Shown: in pieces, positions 26,376-37,069 of the stretch
Layout: every line of letters starts with the position of its first letter
Numbering within the stretch: the first letter of the stretch is position 1
Source of the DNA: Tropicibacter sp. R16_0
GTDB taxonomy: Bacteria; Pseudomonadota; Alphaproteobacteria; Rhodobacterales; Rhodobacteraceae
Length of the DNA: 64,000 nucleotides
Direction: 5' to 3'
Assembly: GCF_017743935.1 (NCBI RefSeq)
Contig: NZ_JAGHRE010000012.1
Coordinates: 1 to 64,000 of the forward strand
Notes under the pieces: generated by a model
The model's database searches: none
Told to the model about the DNA's origin: nothing
The model's input: only the letters and a program-made list of their open reading frames with translations
Made by a program: the position numbers and the translations under genes

Positions 26376-27074
26376 TCAGGCGCTGAGTTGGTTGTGCTTG
26401 CGACCGACGAAATCCTTGGCGGTTTCCACGGCGACAGCAGCGTCACGGCAATAGGCGTCGGCGCCAATGGCCTTGCCGAACTCTTCGTTCAGGGGCGCGC
26501 CGCCCACCAGAACGATGTAATCGTCACGCACGCCTTGCTCGACCATCGTGTCGATCACCACCTTCATGTAGGGCATGGTGGTGGTCAGCAGGGCGGACAT
26601 GCCCAGGATGTCGGGCTGTTCGGTTTCCAGTGCTTCCAGGTAGTTTTCGACCGGGTTGTTGATGCCCAGATCGACCACCTCGAAACCGGCGCCTTCCATC
26701 ATCATCGAAACAAGGTTCTTGCCGATGTCGTGGATGTCGCCTTTGACGGTGCCAATGACCATCTTGCCAACGCGGGGCGCGCCGGTTTCGGCCAGCAGCG
26801 GCTTGAGGATGGCCATGCCGCCCTTCATCGCGTTTGCGGCCAGCAGAACCTCGGGCACAAAGAGGATGCCGTCGCGGAAGTCGGCGCCCACGATGGTCAT
26901 GCCGCCAACAAGCGCTTTGGTCAGAATGTCGTACGGCGCCCATTTGCGCTCGAGAAGAATATTGACGCCCTCTTCGATCTCTTCCTTGAGACCGTCGTAG
27001 AGGTCGTCGAACATCTGTTGAACAAGTTCCTCGTCGTCGAGTTCCGACAGGATGATGTCATCTTCTTCCGACAT
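26376..27074 (-). CDS. Methyltransferase-associated corrinoid protein (MtbC-like)
   Basis: 232 residues; ATG 27074 with AAGGAA 8 nt upstream. The B12-binding motif DIHDIGKN (cobalt-ligating His) lies around residues 110-117, preceded by the helical cap domain (~1-90) and followed by the Rossmann-type cobalamin fold with the VVDLG and GMSALLTTT strands. It would shuttle a methyl group between a methylated amine-type substrate methyltransferase and a tetrahydrofolate methyltransferase. Neither methyltransferase is in the window. Confidence 0.9.
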   Translation of the reverse strand: MSEEDDIILSELDDEELVQQMFDDLYDGLKEEIEEGVNILLERKWAPYDILTKALVGGMTIVGADFRDGILFVPEVLLAANAMKGGMAILKPLLAETGAPRVGKMVIGTVKGDIHDIGKNLVSMMMEGAGFEVVDLGINNPVENYLEALETEQPDILGMSALLTTTMPYMKVVIDTMVEQGVRDDYIVLVGGAPLNEEFGKAIGADAYCRDAAVAVETAKDFVGRKHNQLSA

Positions 27075-27431
27075 GGTGCGATTCCTTAAGCTGAGCGGGG
27101 CGCGCCCCGACTGATGGCCGTTTTTTCTGTTTTTGCCGTTTGGCCGCGTTTCGACTGCGTCAGTTGCGACACAGACGGTTCTGCAACCGACCTATAGGGG
27201 CGAAATTGAGCGATTGATAATGAGAAATTCGCAGAATGATCTTTGAAATGATGCATGTCCGGGCGCTTAGACCCGCTTTTTGCATGTACCATATTCGCGA
27301 ATCTCTGGTTTCTGGCTCTATGTGCGCAGGATCATGAAATGCCCAAGGAATCAGCGGGTTATTGCTGCATCGCAGAATGCCCGTTTTGATTGTGGGTTGC
27401 GATTGTTCGCGCTTTGTTCCATTTTGATGCG
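27075..27431. other. Divergent promoter region, corrinoid / radical SAM genes
   Basis: 357 bp, AT-richer than its surroundings. It must contain both promoters. No cobalamin-riboswitch motifs are recognisable, despite the B12-binding product. An imperfect stem at about 27252-27285 is the only structure noted. Confidence 0.4.
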
Positions 27432-28520
27432 ATGGAACGTTTGGACACCGAAAAGCTGATAGGTCGAGAAGTGCGCGGGCGCGGCGTGGCGTCGAATGCG
27501 GCGGGTCGATACGAGGCAACGACCCGTGCGGGTTTCGACGACGGCTGGGCAGCGAACGACAGTTTGCCGCCGCTACGCACCGAGGTTTCAGAGGAAGTGG
27601 CGCGGAGCCTGATCACATACAACCGATCCCCGGACCTGCCATTCGACCGCTCGATCAACCCCTACAGGGGGTGCGAGCATGGGTGCAGCTATTGCTTTGC
27701 CCGTCCCACGCATGCCTATTTGGGGCTGTCGCCTGGGCTGGACTTTGAAACAAAGCTGATCGCGCGCCCCAATGCAGCCAAGGTTCTGCGAAAGGAACTG
27801 AGCGCGCGCCGATACAAGGTCGCTCCGATTGCGATCGGAACCAACACTGATCCCTATCAACCCATCGAGCGGGACAGGGGGATCGTGCGCGACTGCCTGC
27901 AGGTGTTGGCCGAGTTCAACCATCCTGTTGCCATCGTCACAAAGGGAACGCTGATCGAGCGGGACATTGATGTTCTGGCTCCAATGGCAGCAAATGGCCT
28001 CGTGCGTGTTGGTATATCGCTCACCACGTTGGACCCGGGGCTGTCCCGGCGGATGGAGCCGCGCGCACCCGGACCGATCCAACGTTTGCGGGTCATCCGG
28101 GCGTTGACCGGGGCAGGGGTGCCGGTGCGGGTCATGACCTCACCCTTGGTGCCCGGCCTAACCGATCACGAGCTTGAGGCTTTGCTGGCGGCTGGCAAGG
28201 AGGCTGGTGCCGATGCGGCCAGTTGGATCATGCTGCGCCTGCCGCGCGAGGTGTCTGCCCTGTGGCAGGAATGGTTGGCCGAGCACGAGCCGAACCGGTT
28301 CGATCGCGTCATGGCGCGTCTGCGCGAGATGCACGGGGGGCGGGACTATGACCCGCGGTGGGGGCACCGGATGCGGGGCGAGGGGCACTATGCCGAGATC
28401 GTGGCGCAGCGCTTTGAAAATGCCACCCGGCGGTTGGGTTTGGCGCAGAAGACCGACCCTCTCAGGACCGATCTGTTTGCGGTTCCACAACAGCCGGGTG
28501 ACCAACTTTCACTGTTTTGA
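27432..28520 (+). CDS. SPL-like radical SAM protein (PA0069 family)
   Basis: 362 residues from ATG 27432. No ribosome site is clear; upstream alternatives use TTG. The cluster motif CEHGCSYCFAR (Cys x3 Cys x2 Cys) near residue 80 binds the 4Fe-4S cluster. The family also shows INPYRGCEHGC and GTNTDPYQPIER. It resembles the spore-photoproduct-lyase superfamily, but bacteria without spores use these proteins for unknown reactions. A possible partner is LexA-regulated repair, but no direct link is visible. Confidence 0.85.
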   Translation: MERLDTEKLIGREVRGRGVASNAAGRYEATTRAGFDDGWAANDSLPPLRTEVSEEVARSLITYNRSPDLPFDRSINPYRGCEHGCSYCFARPTHAYLGLSPGLDFETKLIARPNAAKVLRKELSARRYKVAPIAIGTNTDPYQPIERDRGIVRDCLQVLAEFNHPVAIVTKGTLIERDIDVLAPMAANGLVRVGISLTTLDPGLSRRMEPRAPGPIQRLRVIRALTGAGVPVRVMTSPLVPGLTDHELEALLAAGKEAGADAASWIMLRLPREVSALWQEWLAEHEPNRFDRVMARLREMHGGRDYDPRWGHRMRGEGHYAEIVAQRFENATRRLGLAQKTDPLRTDLFAVPQQPGDQLSLF

Positions 28521-28527
28521 CAGGGCG

Positions 28528-29766
28528 TTAGACGGCAAAGCCGCTGTCAGATCCACGCTCGACCAGGACCACGTTGCTGACCGACAAGGATGACGCCGTG
28601 ACCATGGCCACAGCGGCACCGTCGGCTTCGACGGTGTGCGTGCCGTCACCATTGTCTGTAACGCTGATCATGGGTTCGGGGTCGCCTTCGTCATAGACAT
28701 AGACAAGAGAATCTTCTTCCGCGTCATAGTCCAGAATGATCGCCATATCAGTCGCGACACCATCCAGCAGCACAAAGTCATCCGCCCCTGCACCGCCTGT
28801 TCCGGTGTCTCCATCGCCCAGATACAGATCGTCGTTGCCGTTGCCGCCGTCCAATGTATCGGCCACGCCGTCATCATTGACCGAAAGGCTGACACCTTCG
28901 GGCAGCGTGGTGATCTGACCACCTCCGGCGAGCAAGTCGCGCACCGCTTCAAGCTCGGTTGTCGTCAATGACCGGTTCAGGAAGTCGCCATTGAACAGAA
29001 GATCGTCACCGTCGCCACCATTGAGCTCATCCGATCCGTCGCCCCCCAAAAGGGTGTCGTTGTTGTCTCCACCAAGCAGGCTGTCGTTGCCCTCGGCGCC
29101 TTCGACCCAATCGTCGCCCTGGTTGCCGTTGACCACGTCGTCCCCGGTGCCACCGAGCATCAGGTCGATCCCCGAGCCACCGCGCATCGAGTCGTTTCCG
29201 GCCTCGCCCATCAGGATATCGTTGCCGTCGTTGCCGTTGACCGTATCATCGCCTTCACCGCCGGACGCATTGTCGTCGCCATCGTTGCCGGTGAGGGCAT
29301 CATTGCCCAGATCGCCCGCAAGCGTGTCATTGCCAAACCCACCGCTCAGCGTGTCGTTTCCAGCTCCACCGGACATGCTGTCGTCGCCGTACTGGCCCGC
29401 AGCGTTGTCGTCGCCGTCCATGCCGTTGATGGTGTCGTTGCCGTTGCCGCCGACCAAGCGGTCGTTGCCGTCGTTGCCCAGCAACTCGTCATCACCGTTG
29501 CCACCGTTCAGCGTATCATCACCGCCTGCGCCATCGACGGTGTCATTTCCGCCTGCGGCGTCGACACTGTCATTGCCAACAAATGCAAGGATGGATTGGT
29601 CTTCATCTGTCCCGGCCAGTGGGTTGTCATCCGTGGGCGTTTCGCCGCCATCCGGATCACCCGTTACGGTATCCACGACTTCGTTCTGGCCGTCGTCTCT
29701 GCCCCATTCGTAAACACCATAAATTGCCAGAGCCCCCAAAAGGCCCATCAAATAGATCGGAAGCAT
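28528..29766 (-). CDS. RTX-repeat protein with an N-terminal membrane segment
   Basis: 412 residues; ATG 29766 preceded by GGGGGAAAG. Residues ~2-18 are hydrophobic (MLPIYLMGLLGALAIYGVYEW), followed by an acidic linker. From ~60 to ~265 there are many calcium-binding nonapeptides of GGxGxDxxx type (GGNGNDTINGM, GGAGNDTLSGG). The C-terminal ~140 residues hold another cluster (DGGNGNDDLYLG) and a beta-rich end. RTX proteins normally leave by a type I secretor using a C-terminal signal and have no N-terminal helix. A membrane-anchored or cleaved form is possible here. Confidence 0.8.
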   Translation of the reverse strand: MLPIYLMGLLGALAIYGVYEWGRDDGQNEVVDTVTGDPDGGETPTDDNPLAGTDEDQSILAFVGNDSVDAAGGNDTVDGAGGDDTLNGGNGDDELLGNDGNDRLVGGNGNDTINGMDGDDNAAGQYGDDSMSGGAGNDTLSGGFGNDTLAGDLGNDALTGNDGDDNASGGEGDDTVNGNDGNDILMGEAGNDSMRGGSGIDLMLGGTGDDVVNGNQGDDWVEGAEGNDSLLGGDNNDTLLGGDGSDELNGGDGDDLLFNGDFLNRSLTTTELEAVRDLLAGGGQITTLPEGVSLSVNDDGVADTLDGGNGNDDLYLGDGDTGTGGAGADDFVLLDGVATDMAIILDYDAEEDSLVYVYDEGDPEPMISVTDNGDGTHTVEADGAAVAMVTASSLSVSNVVLVERGSDSGFAV

Positions 29767-30176
29767 TGTTACTTTCCCCCCAGAAAGTGAAAATATTTAT
29801 ATTTTAGCATAGTTTGGCGCAAATGTGCGTCAAGATCGCCTGTGGTGGCGTTTCTGGTCAGGAAACAATCACGTCGACCTGGACCAGAATTCTTGGATTC
29901 TTGGATCGCAGCAAAGACAATTGCGCTGAGTCTCTTCAGAGACCTTATCACAGTTCGCAACTTGGCTGCTTGAGAGAGGGCGTTGTTTGTTTCGGTTGCT
30001 TGCAGCGCACCCGAAAAGAACGCCTGACCCTTGGCGAGTAATTGAGGGTCTTGATCACTGGCTTCCAGGTGAGCTTTTTCGAAGGATGCGCTTCCCCGAA
30101 AAAACAATCCCGGCTCAAAATAGAAAGGCCCGCGCATGGGGTCATGCACGGGCCTGAAGAAATTAAAGACTGCTGA
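29767..30176. other. Gap between the RTX gene and gltA
   Basis: 410 bp. It holds the gltA terminator at 30120-30155 and the RTX promoter region, with a tandem ATTCTTGG duplicate near 29890. Frames here have no ribosome site and no recognisable product. Confidence 0.45.
30120..30155 (-). terminator. gltA terminator
   Basis: On the minus strand AGGCCCGTGCATG and CCATGCGCGGGCCT form a long stem with one mismatch, followed by TTTCTATTTT. It lies ~20 bp after the gltA stop. Confidence 0.85.
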
Positions 30177-31472
30177 TCAGCGGTTTTCGATGTCGACGTA
30201 GTCGCGTTCGGTTTCACCAAGATACAGCTGACGCGGACGACCGATCTTGTTCTGCGGATCGCCAATCATTTCCTTCCACTGCGAAATCCAGCCCACGGTG
30301 CGCGACAGCGCAAAGATCGGGGTGAACATCGACGTCGGGAAACCCATCGCCTCAAGGATGATGCCCGAATAGAAGTCGACGTTCGGGAACAGCTTTTTCT
30401 CAGCGAAGTAGGGGTCGTTCAGCGCGACCTGCTCCAGCTCTTTGGCAACCTGCAGCAGCGGGTTGTTTTCGACACCCAGCAGATCCAGAACCTCATCCGC
30501 CGATTGCTTCATCACGGTCGCGCGCGGGTCAAAGTTCTTGTAGACGCGGTGACCAAAGCCCATCAGGCGGAACGGATCGTTCTTGTCCTTGGCGCGGGCT
30601 ATGAACTCGGGGATGCGATCGGGGGTTCCGATTTCCTTGAGCATCTCAAGACACGCCTGGTTGGCGCCACCATGCGCAGGGCCCCAGAGGCAGGCGATAC
30701 CGGCTGCGATGCAGGCGAACGGGTTGGCACCCGAGGACGACGCCAGACGCACGGTCGAGGTCGACGCGTTCTGCTCGTGGTCCGCATGCAGGGTAAAGAT
30801 GCGGTCCATCGCGCGGCTCAGGATCGGGTTCACCTCATAGTCTTCGGCAGGCACGGCAAAGCACATGCGCAGGAAGTTCGAGGCATAGTCCAGATCGTTG
30901 CGCGGATAGATGAACGGCTGACCGATCGAATACTTGTACGCCATCGCCGCAATGGTCGGCATCTTGGCGATCAGACGATGCGAGGCGATTTCACGCTGGC
31001 GCGGGTCGGCGATGTCGGTCGAGTCGTGATAGAAGGCCGACATTGCGCCAACCACACCCACCATGATGGCCATCGGATGCGCGTCGCGGCGGAACCCGCG
31101 GAAGAAGTTGTGCATCTGCTCGTGCAGCATGGTGTGGCGGGTGATTGTGCTCTCGAACTTTTCCAAGTCCGCGGCCGATGGCAGCTCACCGTAAAGCAGC
31201 AAGTAGCACACTTCGAGGAAATGCGATTTGCCTGCCAATTGATCAATTGGGTAACCACGGTGCAAAAGTTCACCTTTTTCACCGTCAATATAGGTGATGG
31301 TGCTGTCGCAGCTTGCGGTTGAGGTAAAGCCGGGGTCATAGGTGAATACACCCGCGGTGCCGTAAAGCTTGCGAATGTCGATGACGTCCGGGCCAGCGGT
31401 CGGAGAGAAAATAGGCAGCTCATAGGATTCGCCATTGAGGCTCAGAGTGGCTGATTTCTTGCTCTCGGTCAT
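30177..31472 (-). CDS. gltA: Citrate synthase
   Basis: 431 residues from [10 protein letters not shown] at 31472, which has GAGGAAGGGAC upstream; an earlier in-frame ATG is not supported. Type II citrate synthase: [22 protein letters not shown] near the N-terminus, [14 protein letters not shown] (active His), and [15 protein letters not shown] with Asp and Arg ligands. First committed TCA cycle step. Upstream is gltX in the same direction, 125 bp away. Confidence 0.97.
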   Translation of the reverse strand: MTESKKSATLSLNGESYELPIFSPTAGPDVIDIRKLYGTAGVFTYDPGFTSTASCDSTITYIDGEKGELLHRGYPIDQLAGKSHFLEVCYLLLYGELPSAADLEKFESTITRHTMLHEQMHNFFRGFRRDAHPMAIMVGVVGAMSAFYHDSTDIADPRQREIASHRLIAKMPTIAAMAYKYSIGQPFIYPRNDLDYASNFLRMCFAVPAEDYEVNPILSRAMDRIFTLHADHEQNASTSTVRLASSSGANPFACIAAGIACLWGPAHGGANQACLEMLKEIGTPDRIPEFIARAKDKNDPFRLMGFGHRVYKNFDPRATVMKQSADEVLDLLGVENNPLLQVAKELEQVALNDPYFAEKKLFPNVDFYSGIILEAMGFPTSMFTPIFALSRTVGWISQWKEMIGDPQNKIGRPRQLYLGETERDYVDIENR

Positions 31473-31597
31473 AGATGTCCCTTCCTCTGTACTGGCACGA
31501 AACGCGCCAATGTTTGAAGACATTGGCGCCGTGAACGTGCGGGCAGCGCCTGCGCGGCTGTCGCGCAGGTCCGTCGTATCTGTGCAGCGTTACCCGT

Positions 31598-33013
31598 TTA
31601 TGAAGACTGGGCTTTCTCCGCTGCATCCTGAAGCCGTGCCAGGCTTTCGTCCTTGCCCAACACCAGCATCATGTCAAAAACCGAAGGTGTTACCGCTCGT
31701 CCTGCCAACGCAGCCCGCAAGGGGCCGGCCAGTTTTCCGAACTTTGTCTCTCGTGCTTCGGCAAAGCCGTTCAGAGAGGCCTCCAGATCATCTCGGGTCC
31801 AGCTAACATTTTGCAGCTGCGGCGTCAATTCACTCAGTATACCATTGGATACCGATGCAAGCGCTTTCGCGGCCTTCGCATCTTGCTCGATGGGGCGGGA
31901 TGTCAGCGCAAAGTGAGCCTTTTCAAGGAGTTCCGGGAAAGTGCGTGCCCGATCCTTGAGGCAATACATCGCACGCTCCAAATCACCTGATTGTGTTTCC
32001 GTGAGAGCAGGCTGATTTGCCGCTGCCAAATACTCCTGAATTTCTTGCCGCAACGCAGCATCATCTGCGATCGCAATGTGCTGTCCACACAGGTTTTCCA
32101 GCTTTTTGGTGTCAAAGCGCGCGGGGCTTTTCCCGATTCCGTCCAGATCGAACCACTCTTTGGCTTGGGCGTCGGTAAAGAACTCGTCATCGCCGTGGCT
32201 CCATCCCAGACGAGCCAGATAGTTGCGCATGCCAGCCGCCGGATACCCCATCGCCTGATATTCTTGCGCCCCAAGCGCGCCGTGACGTTTCGACAACTTC
32301 TTGCCGTCAGGCCCGTGGATCAGCGGAATATGCGCCCAGACCGGTACGTCCCAGCCCATCGCCTCGTAGATCATCATCTGGCGGGCGGCGTTGTTCAGGT
32401 GGTCGTCGCCCCGGATCACATGGGTCACGCCCATGTCGTGATCATCGACCACAACGGCCAGCATATAGACCGGCGTCCCATCCGAGCGCAGCAGGATCAT
32501 GTCATCGAGCTGATCGTTGCGAATGGTCACATCGCCCTGGACCTGATCGCGGATCACGGTGGACCCATCCTGCGGGGCTTTGATACGGATCACAAAGGGT
32601 GCGTCGGGGTGTGTGGTCGCATCGGCATCGCGCCAGGGGCTGCGAAACAGGGTCGACTTGCCCTCGGCCCGGGCCGCGTCGCGGAAAGCGGCGATCTCTT
32701 CCTGGGTCGAGAAACACTTGTATGCCTTGCCCTCGGACAGCAGGTGATGGGCGACCTCAGCATGACGCGCAGCGCTTTCGAACTGGCTCACAACCTCGCC
32801 ATCGTGATCCAGGCCGAGCCATTCCATACCTTGCAGGATGGCCGCAGTTGCCTCGGGGGTCGAACGTTCGCGGTCGGTGTCTTCGATCCGCAACAGGAAC
32901 TTGCCGCCGCGACCGCGGGCGTACAGCCAGTTGAACAGGGCCGTGCGGGCCCCGCCGATGTGCAGATAACCGGTGGGAGACGGGGCGAAACGGGTGACGA
33001 CCTGATCGGACAT
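31598..33013 (-). CDS. gltX: Glutamate--tRNA ligase
   Basis: 471 residues from the second ATG (33013); a start 9 bp earlier is also possible, with AAAGGT at 3 nt. The class I signature [17 protein letters not shown] and the KLSKRHG loop (KMSKS-like) mark the catalytic core; the C-terminal alpha-helical anticodon-binding region is intact. Charges tRNA-Glu (some bacterial forms also charge tRNA-Gln). Confidence 0.97.
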   Translation of the reverse strand: MSDQVVTRFAPSPTGYLHIGGARTALFNWLYARGRGGKFLLRIEDTDRERSTPEATAAILQGMEWLGLDHDGEVVSQFESAARHAEVAHHLLSEGKAYKCFSTQEEIAAFRDAARAEGKSTLFRSPWRDADATTHPDAPFVIRIKAPQDGSTVIRDQVQGDVTIRNDQLDDMILLRSDGTPVYMLAVVVDDHDMGVTHVIRGDDHLNNAARQMMIYEAMGWDVPVWAHIPLIHGPDGKKLSKRHGALGAQEYQAMGYPAAGMRNYLARLGWSHGDDEFFTDAQAKEWFDLDGIGKSPARFDTKKLENLCGQHIAIADDAALRQEIQEYLAAANQPALTETQSGDLERAMYCLKDRARTFPELLEKAHFALTSRPIEQDAKAAKALASVSNGILSELTPQLQNVSWTRDDLEASLNGFAEARETKFGKLAGPLRAALAGRAVTPSVFDMMLVLGKDESLARLQDAAEKAQSS

Positions 33014-33092
33014 ATGCGGCATTTACCTTTTGGTAACTATGGTGGCGGTAACGTTTCCGCCTGTCTAACCAGACGGACGGATAGGAGCAAGC

Positions 33093-35114
33093 ATGCGCGT
33101 TCTGGTACGGACCGAGGCCGCCCTGCAAGAACAGCGCGGGTACCTGTTCCCCTGGTCGCCTGTGTGCCTGGGCATCGGGATCGGTTTGTATTTTCTGCTC
33201 AAATCCGAACCCGATTTGTGGGCCTATGGGGTCTTGTCAGTCACGGCCGGTGCGGGGTTCTTTCGGGCCTTGCGGCACCCGGATGTCTGGACCCCGCTGA
33301 TTGCCTGTATCTCTCTGATCTCCTTGGGCTTTGTGTTGGCCGGTGTCCGGGCGCACGCCGTATCGGGGCCTGTCTTGGATTGGCGTTACTACGGCCCGGT
33401 CGAGGGGCGGGTGATCGCCATTGACCGCTCTGCTTCGGACGCGGTGCGGATCACGCTGGATCATGTGCGCCTGAACAGGGTGTCGCCGGATGAAATGCCC
33501 CACAAGGTGCGCTTGTCCCTGCATGGCGCATCACCTGTTCTGACGCCGGGCGATGTCATCATGACAACCGGTCACCTGTCGCCGCCGCAAGGACCGGTCG
33601 AACCGGGCGGTTTTGATTTCCGGCGTCATGCCTGGTTTCTGGGGCTTGGCGCCGTCGGATATACGCGTACCCCGGTCCTGAGGACGGGAGCGCCGGACTA
33701 TGGCGATTGGGGTGTCTGGATCTACCGGCTGCGTTTGTCGGCCTCGCGCCATATCCAATCGATACTGCCCGGAGAGGTTGGGGGCTTCGCTGCCGCCATC
33801 ACCACCGGTGACCGCAGTGCCGTCAGCCAAGAGACGTTGCGGGATTTGCGCACAAGCAACCTGGCCCATCTGTTGGCGATCTCGGGCCTGCATATGGGGT
33901 TGCTCACGGCCTTTGTGTTCGGAGCCTTGCGCACAGCGCTGTCCTTGATCCCGTCGCTGGCCCTGCGGATGCCCGTCAAAAAGATCGCAGCCCTCGGCGC
34001 TTTGGCCGCCGCTGCGGTTTATCTGGCCCTGTCTGGCGGTAATGTTGCAACAGAGCGCGCCTTTGTCATGGTCGCCGTGATGCTCTGTGCGGTGCTGGTG
34101 GATCGCCGTGCGCTGTCGCTCAGGGCGGTTGCGGTTGCGGCGATGATCGTTTTGGTGCTGCGTCCCGAAAGTTTGCTGGGGCCCGGGTTCCAGATGTCTT
34201 TTGCGGCCACCACTGCGTTGATCGCGGTGTTTGGCATGATCCGGGACATGGAATGGTCTATGGGGCCCAATTGGCTCAAACCCGTCTTGGGGGTTGTCAT
34301 CAGTTCTGGTGTGGCGGGGCTGGCCACTGCGCCCTTTGGGGCAGCGCATTTCAACACCATTGCCAGCTATGGGCTGATCGCCAACCTGTTGTCGGTGCCT
34401 CTGATGGGGGTCCTTGTCATCCCGGCTGCCGTTTTGGCCGCGTGTCTGGCGCCCTTGGGGCTGGAATGGATCGGGTTGGAGCTGATGGGCGCGGGATTGC
34501 GGTGGATTCTGTGGGTCGCACATTGGGTGTCGGACATGGAAGGCGCGCAGCGCCGCGTCATGTCACCGCCGGAATTGACACTGCCGCTCCTGGCGATCGG
34601 GTTTCTTTGGCTCATGCTCTGGCGTGGAGGCTTGCGGTGGATGGGGGTGGTGCCCGCGGCTGTCGCACTGGCCCTTTGGACCCAGGCAGAACGTCCCGGC
34701 GTTCTGATTGCGGACACGGGCGGGTTGGTCGGCGTGCTGACGCAGGACGGTCGCGCGTTGAGCAAGCCCAAAGGGGCAGGGTTCATCGCGACAGTCTGGC
34801 TGGAAAACGACGGGGACGCGGCGGATCAGCAGCATGCGGCCTTACGCTGGACCGATGGTCAAGACAAGCAACGCCGAATGACCGCGGGTGATTGGGAAAT
34901 CATCCATCTGGTCGGCAAGCGCGCGGTCGCCGGCTTCAATCACTGCGAAGAGAACCAGATCGTGGTTGCCTCGGTTCCGGCGACGATCCCTGGGGGGTGC
35001 CACTTGTTTGACCCGCAGCGGCTGCGCGAAACGGGGAGCCTTGCAATCTCAGCTGCGGGCATGAAAACGGCGACCCAGATCACGGGCCGCCGTTTGTGGA
35101 ATACGCCGGAGTAA
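33093..35114 (+). CDS. comEC: ComEC/Rec2 family DNA-uptake membrane protein
   Basis: 673 residues; ATG 33093 with AGGAG 5-6 nt upstream. It starts with a pair of helices (VCLGIGIGLYF, SVTAGAGFF), then the DUF4131-type region and the Competence domain with the TNLAHLLAISGLHMGLL motif near residue 265 and many further helices to ~500. The last ~150 residues are soluble and lack a clear metallo-beta-lactamase HxHxDH motif, so it is a short-type ComEC. Conducts single-stranded DNA across the inner membrane in competent bacteria; this is inference here. Confidence 0.9.
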   Translation: MRVLVRTEAALQEQRGYLFPWSPVCLGIGIGLYFLLKSEPDLWAYGVLSVTAGAGFFRALRHPDVWTPLIACISLISLGFVLAGVRAHAVSGPVLDWRYYGPVEGRVIAIDRSASDAVRITLDHVRLNRVSPDEMPHKVRLSLHGASPVLTPGDVIMTTGHLSPPQGPVEPGGFDFRRHAWFLGLGAVGYTRTPVLRTGAPDYGDWGVWIYRLRLSASRHIQSILPGEVGGFAAAITTGDRSAVSQETLRDLRTSNLAHLLAISGLHMGLLTAFVFGALRTALSLIPSLALRMPVKKIAALGALAAAAVYLALSGGNVATERAFVMVAVMLCAVLVDRRALSLRAVAVAAMIVLVLRPESLLGPGFQMSFAATTALIAVFGMIRDMEWSMGPNWLKPVLGVVISSGVAGLATAPFGAAHFNTIASYGLIANLLSVPLMGVLVIPAAVLAACLAPLGLEWIGLELMGAGLRWILWVAHWVSDMEGAQRRVMSPPELTLPLLAIGFLWLMLWRGGLRWMGVVPAAVALALWTQAERPGVLIADTGGLVGVLTQDGRALSKPKGAGFIATVWLENDGDAADQQHAALRWTDGQDKQRRMTAGDWEIIHLVGKRAVAGFNHCEENQIVVASVPATIPGGCHLFDPQRLRETGSLAISAAGMKTATQITGRRLWNTPE

Positions 35115-35117
35115 CGA

Positions 35118-35816
35118 TCAATAGGTGCGGATCAGACCGACAAGACGACCCTGCACCTTGACCTTGTTGTCAGGGAACATGCGCGTCTCATACGCGGGGT
35201 TCGCCGCCTCGAGCGCGATGACATTGCCACGGCGGAAGAACCGCTTGAGCGTTGCTTCCTGGTCCTCAACCAAGGCAACAACGATGTCCCCGTTGTCAGC
35301 GGTCGAAGTTTCGCGAATGACCACGACATCGCCATCGTTGATGCCGGCATCGATCATCGAATCGCCTTTGACCTCAAGGGCATAGTGCTCACCGCTTCCA
35401 GACAGCATCTGCCCGGGGACCGCAACTTGATGTGATTGCTGGTTAATCGCTTCGATCGGCACACCGGCCGCGATGCGGCCCATGACGGGCAGTTCGACCG
35501 CGTGAATGCTGATGGGTTCGGAATTGGCGGGGCGGCCCGCTTCGGGTCGGTCGCCGTCGATCACACGTGGGGTAAACCCGGTCGAAGGCTCGCCACCCAG
35601 ACTTTCGGGCAGCTTCACGATCTCGATCGCCCGGGCCCTGTGGGCCAACCGCCGAATGAACCCGCGTTCTTCCAAAGCTGTGATCAAACGGTGAATGCCG
35701 GATTTGCTGCGCAGGTCCAGCGCAACCTTCATTTCATCGAAACTGGGGGGAACGCCGTCCGCTTGGAGCCGTTTGTGAATAAACTCCAACAAATCCAGTT
35801 GCTTCTTGGTCAGCAT
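35118..35816 (-). CDS. lexA: SOS repressor LexA
   Basis: 232 residues from the ATG at 35816, with GAGGTGA 4 nt upstream. Winged helix at the N-terminus ([17 protein letters not shown]). The autocleavage site Ala-Gly sits in [10 protein letters not shown], the catalytic Ser in GDSMIDAG and the catalytic Lys in EATLKRF. Convergent with comEC. Its own SOS box is at 35849-35863, so it is autoregulated, and a second box precedes uvrA. Confidence 0.97.
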   Translation of the reverse strand: MLTKKQLDLLEFIHKRLQADGVPPSFDEMKVALDLRSKSGIHRLITALEERGFIRRLAHRARAIEIVKLPESLGGEPSTGFTPRVIDGDRPEAGRPANSEPISIHAVELPVMGRIAAGVPIEAINQQSHQVAVPGQMLSGSGEHYALEVKGDSMIDAGINDGDVVVIRETSTADNGDIVVALVEDQEATLKRFFRRGNVIALEAANPAYETRMFPDNKVKVQGRLVGLIRTY

Positions 35817-35848
35817 CACGTCACCTCAGGATCTATGCGTTTACATTT

Positions 35849-35863
35849 GTTCTACGCATGTTC
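35849..35863. promoter_or_regulatory. SOS (LexA) box upstream of lexA
   Basis: GTTC-TACGCAT-GTTC matches the alphaproteobacterial operator GTTC-N7-GTTC exactly. It is 33 bp upstream of the lexA start, as expected for autorepression. Confidence 0.9.
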
Positions 35864-35896
35864 CTGTTTTGTGTCAACGCTTGTTCTTGAGCAAGC

Positions 35897-37069
35897 TTAC
35901 AACGGCAGGTAGTGCAATGTCTCTCCGGAGCTGCGTGCAGGATCATCCGGAGCACGGACCGCCAGTGCATTTGACCGCGACAGAACCGACAAAAGCGAGC
36001 TGTCCTGATTGTCGAACACGGTGATTTGACCACCTTCGACCCGGGCGCGCATATAGTGCTGCCTGGGTCCGTTTTGCGCTATGTCGTGGCCGAGGGTGGC
36101 GGTCATCAGGGCCTCATCCGCTTCGCCCAGGCCCAACATCTTGCGCAGCATCGGCAAGATGAAGACATAGCCGCAAACCATTGCCGAAACAGGGTTTCCT
36201 GGCAGGCCGACCATGGCGGCGCCTGCCAATCGACCCGCCATCAGCGGTTTGCCGGGGCGCATCCGAACCTTGTAGAACGACCGTTCCATCCCCAGTTGCT
36301 GCGTGGTCTGAGCCACCAGATCGTGATCTCCAACCGAAGCGCCACCAATTGTCACCACCAGATCAGCACCTTGTGCCAATCCAAAGGTGGTCTCGAGCGA
36401 GGCGACGGTGTCTCGGGCGATGGGCAAAACGCGCACATGGGCGCCGTGGCGTTCGAACAAGGCCTTCAGCCCAAAGGTGTTCGACGCGATGATTTGATCT
36501 GGCCCCGGAACCTCGCCGGGCATGACCAATTCGTCGCCGGTCGAGATCAAGGCAACCACCGGCTTGCGGCGCACCGGCACGCGGGGGATGTTCATCGAGG
36601 CCATCAGCGCCACATCCTCAGCCCGGAGGCGGCGCGGAGCGGTGACTGTGTCGTCAACCCGGAAATCGACGCCAGCGGGGCGGATGTTGTCCTTGTGCCC
36701 AGGATCGTCCGAGATCGTGATCAAGTCGCCTTTGCGATCCACATCTTCCTGAATGACAACAAAATCAGCGCCTTGCGGGATCGGCGCGCCGGTGAAAATG
36801 CGGACGGCTTGACCGGCGCCGACCGTGCCATCAAATCCATGTCCGGCTGCGGCTTCGCCGATCACCTTGAACATGGCGTGCAGCTCGACCTCGGCAGCCT
36901 TGACCGCATAGCCGTCCATAGACGATGCCGCAAAGGGGGGCTGATCGCGCGTGGCGGCCACATCACTGGCCAACACACGGGTGGCGGCCTGCGCCAGCGG
37001 AACCTCTTCGATATCGCCGGTCTGTACCAGATCCAAAAGCAGCGCGCGGGCTTCGTCTACGGTGATCAT
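35897..37069 (-). CDS. moeA: Molybdopterin molybdotransferase (gephyrin-like)
   Basis: 390 residues; start overlaps the moaC stop (ATGA). Typical MoeA stretches: [13 protein letters not shown] near residue 45, [28 protein letters not shown] and GNPVSAM. It inserts molybdate into adenylylated molybdopterin. Molybdopterin is required by the NapA encoded at 54.5 kb. Last gene of the trp-moa operon. Confidence 0.95.
   Translation of the reverse strand: MITVDEARALLLDLVQTGDIEEVPLAQAATRVLASDVAATRDQPPFAASSMDGYAVKAAEVELHAMFKVIGEAAAGHGFDGTVGAGQAVRIFTGAPIPQGADFVVIQEDVDRKGDLITISDDPGHKDNIRPAGVDFRVDDTVTAPRRLRAEDVALMASMNIPRVPVRRKPVVALISTGDELVMPGEVPGPDQIIASNTFGLKALFERHGAHVRVLPIARDTVASLETTFGLAQGADLVVTIGGASVGDHDLVAQTTQQLGMERSFYKVRMRPGKPLMAGRLAGAAMVGLPGNPVSAMVCGYVFILPMLRKMLGLGEADEALMTATLGHDIAQNGPRQHYMRARVEGGQITVFDNQDSSLLSVLSRSNALAVRAPDDPARSSGETLHYLPL

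Noticed and set aside
29769-30149. 126-codon minus-strand frame between the RTX gene and gltA
   Set aside because: Begins inside the gltA terminator and shows no family features.
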